Of a stretch of 64,000 nucleotides of DNA, positions 58,071 through 64,000 are shown piece after piece. Position 1 is the stretch's first letter. Every line of letters starts with the position of its first letter. Both the position numbers and the translations under genes were made by a program. The notes under the pieces were generated by a model. The model made no database searches. It saw only the letters and a program-made list of their open reading frames with translations, and was not told the origin of the DNA. The stretch spans positions 9,533 through 73,532 of the forward strand of contig DATFNV010000336.1 of assembly GCA_035266225.1 (NCBI GenBank), written 5' to 3'. Origin of the DNA: DATFNV01 sp035266225 (GTDB taxonomy: Bacteria > Planctomycetota > Planctomycetia > Gemmatales > Gemmataceae).

Positions 58071-59465
58071 ATGATCCGTCAGCGCAGCCAGATCCTGTGC
58101 GCCTGGTTCCTCCTCTGGGACCTGATCCTGACCGCGGCGGCGTGGGTCGGGGCCTACTACTTGCGCTTCCAGACGGGCTGGATCCCGGTGACCAAGGAGC
58201 CGCCCGAGGCCTACCTGTGCTGGATCAACCTGCCGCTGGTGGTGGTGCTGGCGGCCGTCGCCTACCGCCTCACCGGCCAGTACGCCGTCCACCGCCTGCG
58301 CCGCTTCCGCGAGGAGGTCGTCTGCGTCCTCAAAGGGACGGCGCTGCTGTCGCTGCTGGTCCTGGCGACGACGTTCTACCTGCACGACCCCTACGAGTCG
58401 CGGGTCACGATGGTCCTCTTCTCGGTGCTGGCCGGCCTGCTGGTGCTGACGGCCCGGCGGCTGAGCTGGTCGGCGATCCGCCATCTCCGCAGTCGCGGCT
58501 ACAACCAGACCCACGCCGTCATCGTCGGCACCGGCCGCGTGGCCCGCAAGACGGCGCTGGCCCTGCGCCACGCCAGCTGGATGGGCATCAAGACCATCGG
58601 CTTCGTCGAGGACCGCCAGGACCGCTGGACCAGCGACCTGAACCTGCTGGGCACCTTCGCCGAGTTGCCGGAGCTGATCAAGAAATACGAAATTGCTCAC
58701 GTGTTCATCGCCCTGCCGCTGGGCCGTTACGACGACGCCCGGCGGGTGTTCGACCTGCTGTCGCAGTCGCTGTGCGAGGTGCGGCTGGTGGCCGACGTGC
58801 CGGACCTGGCGGGGCTGTCGCTGACGACGACGAACCTCGACGGCCTGCCGGTCATCGGCCTGCGCGAGAGCCCGCACTTCGGCCTCAACGTCGTGGTCAA
58901 GCGGGTGATGGACGTGGCCCTGGCCCTGCTCGGCCTCCTGGTGCTGTCCCCCGCGATGCTGCTGATCGCGCTCTTGGTGAAGCTGACGAGTCCCGGGCCG
59001 GTCTTCTTCCGGCAGGAGCGGTGCGGCCTCAACGGCGAGTCGTTCGGGATGCTGAAGTTCCGCAGCATGCGCGTCGATGCCGAGGCCCAGACGGGGGCGG
59101 TGTGGGCCCAGAAGGACGACCCGCGACGGACGCGCCTGGGGACGTTCCTGCGCAAGACCAGCCTGGACGAATTGCCGCAGTTGTTCAACGTGCTGATGGG
59201 CGACATGAGCCTGGTCGGCCCGCGGCCGGAGCGGCCGGTGTTCATCAAGCAGTTTCAGAAAACGATCCCGAACTACATGGTGCGGCACTGTGTCAAGGCC
59301 GGCATCACCGGCTGGGCGCAGGTCCACGGCTGGCGCGGCAACACCTCGTTGCGGAAGCGCGTCCAGTACGACCTGTACTACATCACGCACTGGACCCCGT
59401 GGCTCGACCTGCGCATTATGTGGATGACCGTGTTCCACGGACTGTTCCACCGCAACGCCTACTAA
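58071..59465 (+). CDS. Undecaprenyl-phosphate sugar phosphotransferase (exopolysaccharide initiation)
   Basis: 464 residues from ATG 58071. Four N-terminal helices, a CoA-binding-like Rossmann domain (THAVIVGTGRVARKTALALRHASWMGIKTIGFVED) and a C-terminal bacterial sugar transferase domain (KRVMDVALALLGLLVLSPAMLLIALLVKLTSPGPVFFRQERCGLNGESFGMLKFRSM ... RKTSLDELPQLFNVLMGDMSLVGPRP). WcaJ/PssY-like enzymes load the first sugar phosphate onto the lipid carrier at the inner membrane. No other polysaccharide gene is adjacent; the next feature is a tRNA. Confidence 0.93.
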   Translation: MIRQRSQILCAWFLLWDLILTAAAWVGAYYLRFQTGWIPVTKEPPEAYLCWINLPLVVVLAAVAYRLTGQYAVHRLRRFREEVVCVLKGTALLSLLVLATTFYLHDPYESRVTMVLFSVLAGLLVLTARRLSWSAIRHLRSRGYNQTHAVIVGTGRVARKTALALRHASWMGIKTIGFVEDRQDRWTSDLNLLGTFAELPELIKKYEIAHVFIALPLGRYDDARRVFDLLSQSLCEVRLVADVPDLAGLSLTTTNLDGLPVIGLRESPHFGLNVVVKRVMDVALALLGLLVLSPAMLLIALLVKLTSPGPVFFRQERCGLNGESFGMLKFRSMRVDAEAQTGAVWAQKDDPRRTRLGTFLRKTSLDELPQLFNVLMGDMSLVGPRPERPVFIKQFQKTIPNYMVRHCVKAGITGWAQVHGWRGNTSLRKRVQYDLYYITHWTPWLDLRIMWMTVFHGLFHRNAY

Positions 59466-59539
59466 GCGGCGGACCCCTTGACGAGGGTCGCGACGGGCCT
59501 ACCATGAGGAAGGTAGTAGAGCGAGTAGACTCTGCCGTT

Positions 59540-59624
59540 GCCGAAGTGGCGGAACTGGCAGACGCGCCAGGTTCAGGACCTGGTTCCCTTAACGGGAGTG
59601 GAGGTTCGAGTCCTCTCTTCGGCA
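59540..59624 (+). tRNA. tRNA-Leu(CAG)
   Basis: An 85-nt tRNA with a long variable arm (CCCTTAACGGGAG). Acceptor stem GCCGAAG pairs with CTTCGGC; anticodon stem CCAGG-TTCAGGA-CCTGG gives anticodon CAG (reads CUG); the T arm is GGAGG-TTCGAGT-CCTCT-like. The CCA end is not fully encoded. The integrase gene starts 122 nt downstream, so the 3' end of this tRNA is the probable attachment site of the island. Confidence 0.96.
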
Positions 59625-59631
59625 CCTTACA

Positions 59632-59669
59632 GGGCAAGGACTTACGGAAAACCGGAGTCCTTGCCCTGC
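59632..59669. terminator. Hairpin downstream of tRNA-Leu
   Basis: AGGGCAAGGACT and AGTCCTTGCCCT pair around a 14-nt loop just after the tRNA. It may end the tRNA transcript. In an integrative element this position can also bind integrase or mark the attachment region. No U-run follows. Confidence 0.5.
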
Positions 59670-59745
59670 TTCGCGCGCCTCGCAAGTTTCCGCCATTTTT
59701 CGCCAACAGGGTATAATCAGGGCGTTTCCGTAGGGGAGACGCGAC

Positions 59746-60972
59746 ATGGCCGGCATCCGCAAAAAAGGCGACGGTTACCACTGCACCTTCCGCTTTCAGG
59801 GGAAGCGGTACTACTTCGCCATCGGCAACGTGCCCGAGGCTCAGGCCCTCGCCAAGGGGGCCGAGGTGGACGAGACGCTCGGGCTGATCGAGCGCGGACG
59901 GCTCACCGTTCCGGATGGGGTCGCGCTGGAAGAGTTCGTGGCCGCTGGCGGAAAGGTCCGGGCGGTTTCCGCCAGGCCCGAGACGGTCACGGCCCGCCAG
60001 TTGTTCGACCACTACCTCGCCACGCACGCCAACGGCACCATCGAGGCCAACTCGCTGGGCACCGCCCGCAGTCACCTGAACCAGTTCGCCGAGACGGTGG
60101 GCGAGCGGTTCCGGGTCCAGTCGCTTACGCTGCTCGACCTACAGGGCCACGTCGAGCGCCGCCGCAAGAAGGGCGTCTCGCCGGTGACGTTGAAGAAGGA
60201 GGTCGCCACGGTCCGGGCCTGCTGGAACTGGGCCGTTCACGGCGGCGTCATCAAGGGCGTCTTTCCCGGCAAGGGGCTGCGGTTCCCCAAGGAGGAGGAG
60301 AAAGAGCCGTTCCGCACCTTCGCCGAGATCGAGGCTGTCATCGCGGCGGAAAACCCCGACGACGCCCGGCGGGACACGCTCTGGGAAGCGCTGTACCTGA
60401 CGCGGCCGGAGATCCAGGAATTCCTGCTCCATGTCCGGCAGTACGCGACGTTGCCGTGGGTCTACCCGATGGTGTCGTTCGCCGCCTACACCGGCGCGCG
60501 CCGCAGCGAGATGCTGCGAGCGCTGGCCACCGACGTGGACCTGGCCGGCGGCACGGTGACAGTGCGGGAGAAGAAGCGGGTAAGGGGCAAGCGGTCCACG
60601 CGGACGGCCCCGATCACGCCGAAGCTGGCCGAGGCGCTGCGGGAGTGGCTCGCCGTGCGTCCGGAATGCCCGTTCCTGTTCTGCCAGTCGGAGCGAGTGA
60701 CGCGGAGCAAGACGAAGCGGGAAGGCCCCACGGCGGTCACGAAGGATGAGGCCCACGACCACTTCAAGCGGACGGTCGCGGACTCGAAGTGGCGGGTGCT
60801 GCGGGGCTACCACGTGTTGCGGCACTCGTTCATCAGCGCCCTGGCGAGCGAGGGCGTGGACCAGCGAGTGATTGACGAGGTGGTGGGTCATCAGTCGGAA
60901 GAGCAGCGGAAGCGCTACCGGCACCTGTACCCTGGCGTCATGCGGGAGGCCATCGCCCGAGTGTTCGGGTGA
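59746..60972 (+). CDS. Tyrosine recombinase (integrase) of a tRNA-inserted element
   Basis: 408 residues. A short N-terminal arm-binding region (IRKKGDGYHCTFRFQGKRYYFAIGN), a core-binding SAM-like domain and a catalytic domain with Arg252 (YTGARRSEML), His356-x2-Arg359 (HVLRHSF), His382 (VGHQSEEQ) and nucleophile Tyr391 (KRYRHLYPG). It has an ATG start with AGGGGAGACGCGAC. Its position right after the tRNA-Leu gene, in the same direction, is typical of an integrase at the attL end. Confidence 0.93.
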   Translation: MAGIRKKGDGYHCTFRFQGKRYYFAIGNVPEAQALAKGAEVDETLGLIERGRLTVPDGVALEEFVAAGGKVRAVSARPETVTARQLFDHYLATHANGTIEANSLGTARSHLNQFAETVGERFRVQSLTLLDLQGHVERRRKKGVSPVTLKKEVATVRACWNWAVHGGVIKGVFPGKGLRFPKEEEKEPFRTFAEIEAVIAAENPDDARRDTLWEALYLTRPEIQEFLLHVRQYATLPWVYPMVSFAAYTGARRSEMLRALATDVDLAGGTVTVREKKRVRGKRSTRTAPITPKLAEALREWLAVRPECPFLFCQSERVTRSKTKREGPTAVTKDEAHDHFKRTVADSKWRVLRGYHVLRHSFISALASEGVDQRVIDEVVGHQSEEQRKRYRHLYPGVMREAIARVFG

Positions 60973-61664
60973 CGGGCGACGCTCAGCACATGACTGACGT
61001 CGGGAAGCCGCTGAGGTCCGAGCGACCTCGTTCCGCGTCCAGGTCGTGGACGATTGTGGTGCTGACACGGTCGCGAGCCTGCGCCGGCAGTTGACCCTCT
61101 GGGGCCATGACTGCCGCGGGTCGCGTAACGGCCGAGAGGCGCTGGTCAGCGCGGGAGCGTACCGGTCCGACGTGGCGGTGCTCGACCTCTGCCTGGCGGG
61201 CCTGCGCGGCTACGAGTTGGGGCGGCGGCTCGGGGACCTGTCCGGACCCGAGGCGGATGCCTGCGGCGGCAGCAAGCCGGCGTCGTCGGGGCTTCGGGGC
61301 ATCGCTATACTCCCTCCGTCGTCTGGTCACGAACCCTGGGGGCCGTCGATTCCACGCCGCCGCGATTTTTCCATCAACGACCGCTGCTCTTTCTCAGCCC
61401 TGCCCGGACGACCCCGGCCCGTTCCCCAGTGGAATATGCAACAAGAACACGCATGAAGAAGGGGGTCAGGGTAGCCCCGAAAAGCCGAGGATGACCACCT
61501 CGGCCCGATTTTCCTCAAAAAAGAGCGTTCATTGAGTTTAGTGCTACTGCGCCGGCAGCGAACCTGGCAGCAGCCCGCAATGCTCGGCCGGCGTTCGCAG
61601 CTTGGGAAGGATATCGCCGCCGTCACCCCCCTTCCAGTTGCACTTTTTGCACTTTTTGCGGCCC
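60973..61664. other. Mostly non-coding stretch within the island
   Basis: Apart from the receiver fragment (61003-61240), this region holds no convincing gene. At 61638-61660 two copies of TTGCACTTTT form a direct repeat just downstream of the AAA gene stop. Other open frames have no ribosome site and atypical composition. Confidence 0.5.
61003..61240 (+). pseudogene. Fragment of a response-regulator receiver domain
   Basis: The frame reads SFRVQVVDDCGADTVASLRR and on through LTLWGHDCRGSRNGREALVSAG to VAVLDLCLAGLRGYELGRRL, matching the first half of planctomycete receiver domains (VVDDxxDxAxSLxxLLxLWGHxV ... DVVLLDLxLPGMDGYEVARRL). After GRRLG the match is lost, and no start codon or helix-turn-helix is seen. 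Upstream an in-frame TGA closes the frame. It is a decayed remnant, perhaps from the element or from an earlier chromosomal gene. Confidence 0.55.
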
Positions 61665-62567
61665 TCAGTCGCCTCGCAGCCGTCGGTAGAAGGCGTCCAT
61701 CGACTTGCCGGTCGCCTCGCGCCACAGCCGCTCCTTCTCCGCCGTCGAGACCGCCATCCCCTGGATGCGGAAGGCGAGCCGCCGCTCCCACTCCACCCGC
61801 TCCGCACGGGACGTCCCCACGGTTGTCGCCTCCCTCAGGCGGGCGTCCAGCAAGTCCTCCCAGCCGGTCCGCGAGTGCCCCGCCCGGTGCTGCAAGTAGT
61901 CCCGGAAGGCGTTGACCAGCAGCCGGATGTCCAGGCTGCGCTTCAGGCCGACGCACCGGGCGATGACCGCCTCGGCGATCACGGCGCAGTCGGCCGGCGG
62001 GATGGACTCTTCCCCCAGCGTGTAGCCCTTGCCCGCCAGGCGGCGCACGAAGGCGGCTAGTTCCTCGTGGGTGGCGGTCAGTTGCAGGGAGGAGATGCGG
62101 GTCTTGACCGCCCGCAGCTCGGGGATATCGTCCAGCCTCGTGTTGCACAAGAGGATCAGGCCGCCCGTGAAGCCGACGGACAGGTCGCCGCCGTGGGACC
62201 GCCAGGTGACCCGCCGCTCGGCGTGCCTCTGCTCGCCCTGCGACCACAGGGCCGAGCGCAACACGCCCAGGGCGCTCCTGTCCTTCAAGAGGGCCTCGCA
62301 GTCCTCCAGCACATGGACCGAGTGCGGGAACTCTACCAGGTTGTCGAAGGGTCCCCGGGCGGTGAGGTGGCTGTTGAACAGGGTGAAGTCGGCCCGGAGG
62401 CGTTCCAGTTCCCCCAGGACGGTGCAGGATTTGCCGATGCCGCCGTCGCCCCAGAGGTGGAACCCGGTGGCGTAGCCCTCGACCACCCCACGGGTCCGGT
62501 CACGCACCAGCTGTAGCTTCCTCTCCAGCGAGGCGAGACAGACCTCGTCGCCCGGCGAGCGGCTCAT
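61665..62567 (-). CDS. AAA-family ATPase of the integrative element
   Basis: 300 residues starting at ATG 62567 with TGAGGAG upstream. The P-loop GDGGIGKSCT is at residues 40-49 (FHLWGDGGIGKSCTVLGELERL), a Walker B-like VHVLEDCEALL follows, and an arginine/sensor region reads GGLILLCNTRLDDIPELRAVKTRI. It is a stand-alone ATPase of unknown exact role, in the style of plasmid or conjugative-element helper proteins. It is encoded opposite to the integrase; the open frame continues far upstream to 63854 but has no start or coding character there. Confidence 0.72.
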   Translation of the reverse strand: MSRSPGDEVCLASLERKLQLVRDRTRGVVEGYATGFHLWGDGGIGKSCTVLGELERLRADFTLFNSHLTARGPFDNLVEFPHSVHVLEDCEALLKDRSALGVLRSALWSQGEQRHAERRVTWRSHGGDLSVGFTGGLILLCNTRLDDIPELRAVKTRISSLQLTATHEELAAFVRRLAGKGYTLGEESIPPADCAVIAEAVIARCVGLKRSLDIRLLVNAFRDYLQHRAGHSRTGWEDLLDARLREATTVGTSRAERVEWERRLAFRIQGMAVSTAEKERLWREATGKSMDAFYRRLRGD

Positions 62568-62686
62568 CGTCAACTCCTCACGTCTGGGCACAGTGCCGTT
62601 GGTGGCTCGGTCGATCATGGGTCGTACCCTCGGTGGCATCCGGAAGTCATGGGCAGAAGCGCCTCGAACCCGCTGCGCCAGCCTGT

Positions 62687-62872
62687 TCACTCGCTTGGCG
62701 CCTGTCGGGCCTCGGCTTGTGCTTGTGCGGCGCCGGCGAGGTACGCGGCCGTCAGCGCCTCCTTGAGCGCCCAGACGGCGCACTCGTGGAAGTCGAGGCG
62801 GTCGCTGTTGCGGGCGTCCAGGGTCGGCACGTTCAGATGCTTTCGGGCGATGGCGGCGAGGACCTCTTCCAT
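62687..62872 (-). CDS. DUF6900-like small protein
   Basis: 61 residues: EEVLAAIARKHLNVPTLDARNSDRLDFHECAVWALKEALTAAYLAG. This matches DUF6900, a short family (IAxxHLxVxTLExRxSDxLDFHxxAVWxxKxALxxAYxAG) found on plasmids and integrative elements. Function unknown. It is transcribed toward the AAA gene, 119 nt upstream of it. Confidence 0.75.
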   Translation of the reverse strand: MEEVLAAIARKHLNVPTLDARNSDRLDFHECAVWALKEALTAAYLAGAAQAQAEARQAPSE

Positions 62873-63257
62873 CGTGGGCCTCCTGTTTCTCGGGGAACGG
62901 CAGGCGACGAACGACCGACGTTCCTCTCCCGGTTCGGTTTGTCAGGCGACTCTTGCGTGGCACTCGTTGCAAGGCAGGGCTGTTCGATTCTACGAGGCGA
63001 CATGTGCCTTTGAAGACTCGGCGCAGCATCGATCGGGCGGGAGGTCGGTAGCAACTTAAAAGTGGCGATTCGGCTGCCGGGGTGCGGGGCCTCGTTCCCC
63101 ATTGGTAGAACCCAACACCTGCAAGCCGTGGGGGGCTCCCGAGGCCGAAAAGAGGGCCGAATGGCCACCGTAGAATCGAACACCCCGCGAGGTCGAAGGC
63201 AACCCGTGAGCGACCCGTTGGTCGCCGGGCCGCCTTGAACTTCAAGGGTGTTCGACG
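62873..63257. other. Intergenic region with a tRNA-like hairpin
   Basis: The gap between divergent island genes. At 63088-63146 a 7-bp stem (GGCCTCG/CGAGGCC) encloses a D-arm-like ATTGGTAGA and a GCA-containing stretch but is only 59 nt long. No promoter is clear. Confidence 0.4.
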
Positions 63258-64000
63258 ATGCAGTTCTACGGCAAGGCGAGAGAGGCGGCGGCGGAAATCC
63301 TTCAGGCGTTCAAGAACCCCGGCAGCTTGCCCCAGCCGCTGGCGAACCTCTTCATTCGGCGCCGCGACGACGTGCCCTGCCGCTCCTGGTCCTGGCGCAA
63401 CCAGCTGCTCGTCGCCCTGCACGGCTACACCGACGCCCGCGGCTACCGCCAGTGGCAACAGGTCGGCCGCCACGTCAAGCAGGGCGAGCGTGCGTTCCAC
63501 ATCCTGGCGCCGCTCACCAAGAAGTGGCGGGACGAGAAGACGTGCGAGGAGAAGGTCGTGGTCACCGGCTTCCGCAGCGTTCCGGTCTTCGGCCTCGAAC
63601 AGACCGAGGGCCGGTCGCTTCCGGTCGCCGACCCCGAAGCCGACGGGTGGTTGGAGACGCTCCCGCTCATTGAGGTGGCGAGGCGCTGGAAGCTCAAGGT
63701 CCAGGCCGTCGATGGCGACAGCGTGCCCTTCCTGGGCTCCTTCCGCAGAGGCAAAGGCATACTTCTGGGCGTGAGGAACCTGGCGACCTGGACGCACGAG
63801 TTGCTTCACGCGGCGGACCACCGGCTGGGCAACCTGCAAGAGAGCGGCCAGCACTGGCGCTCGGAGACCGTGGCGGAACTGGGCGGCGCCGTCCTGCTCT
63901 GCCTTTTGGGCCGCCCCGAAGACGCCGACCTCGGCGGTTGCATGAGGTACGTGCAGAAATACGCCGGCGCGGCGGGCATCGAGGCGACGGAGGCGGGCTG
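63258..64000 (+). CDS. ArdC-like antirestriction / metallopeptidase-domain protein, 3' end missing
   Basis: 247 residues present, open at the window edge. The N-terminal part (PLANLFIRRRDDVPCRSWSWRNQLLVALHGYTDARGYRQWQQVGRHVKQGERAFHILAPLTKKW) resembles the single-stranded-DNA-binding domain of ArdC (DUF1738). A zinc metallopeptidase site follows: His180-Glu-Leu-Leu-His184 with a downstream Glu in SETVAELGGAVLL. ArdC proteins protect incoming conjugative DNA from restriction. ATG 63258; no strong Shine-Dalgarno is seen. It fits a conjugative or mobilisable element. Confidence 0.8.
   Translation, partial: MQFYGKAREAAAEILQAFKNPGSLPQPLANLFIRRRDDVPCRSWSWRNQLLVALHGYTDARGYRQWQQVGRHVKQGERAFHILAPLTKKWRDEKTCEEKVVVTGFRSVPVFGLEQTEGRSLPVADPEADGWLETLPLIEVARRWKLKVQAVDGDSVPFLGSFRRGKGILLGVRNLATWTHELLHAADHRLGNLQESGQHWRSETVAELGGAVLLCLLGRPEDADLGGCMRYVQKYAGAAGIEATEAG

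Noticed and set aside
61665..63854. 729-codon minus-strand frame covering the AAA ATPase and ArdC region
   Set aside because: Only the part from ATG 62567 down is protein-like and has a ribosome site. Upstream it crosses DUF6900 in another frame and the ArdC gene in antisense.

Overview
The window is very GC-rich, with the protein repertoire of a Gemmata-like planctomycete. Supporting evidence: a DUF1559 protein with the H-X9-DG tail, many GTG starts, c-type haem proteins, a TPR-CHAT protein, PQQ/PD40 propellers and short palindromic repeats in most intergenic gaps. The assignment is inferred from gene content, not from a search.

Left part (1-23.7 kb). A minus-strand metal chelatase operon runs 6.04 kb to 0. 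Promoter-like boxes are followed by a clear cobalamin riboswitch (5872-5994), two overlapping genes for about 42-residue one-helix membrane proteins, a cobN with a fused [2Fe-2S] domain, and a ChlI/BchI-type AAA+ ATPase cut by the window edge. Next come a class C-type serine hydrolase, a secreted TPR-CHAT protein, a dihaem cytochrome c, GNAT and FIST proteins, a siroheme sulfite/nitrite reductase with DUF1499, a decayed toxin-antitoxin patch (18.5-19.1 kb), DUF1559, HEAT and PQQ-propeller proteins and a zinc-ribbon membrane protein.

Centre (23.8-40.4 kb). A complete 14-gene complex I operon, nuoABCDEFGHIJKLMN. It carries passengers: a DUF433/DUF5615 toxin-antitoxin pair between nuoE and nuoF, a lipoprotein between nuoF and nuoG, and palindromic or heptanucleotide repeats in six gaps plus two single repeat arms. 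At nuoD/nuoE a 14-bp flanking duplication records an insertion that split an ancestral GTGA stop-start overlap.

Right part (40.4-59.5 kb). A phosphotransferase-fold protein, pstB-phoU-phoB, a BON protein, two planctomycete membrane proteins, a PD40 propeller, a B12-binding radical SAM enzyme, mutM, a haem-c sensor histidine kinase, a secreted Tyr/Pro/Gly-rich protein, a sigma-70 factor, a lipoprotein and secreted-protein pair, ptsI and an exopolysaccharide-initiating sugar transferase.

Right edge (59.5-64 kb). A tRNA-Leu(CAG) gene is followed at once by a tyrosine integrase, then a receiver-domain fragment, an AAA ATPase, a DUF6900 protein and an ArdC-like antirestriction protein that runs off the end. 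This is one end of an integrative element in the tRNA gene.
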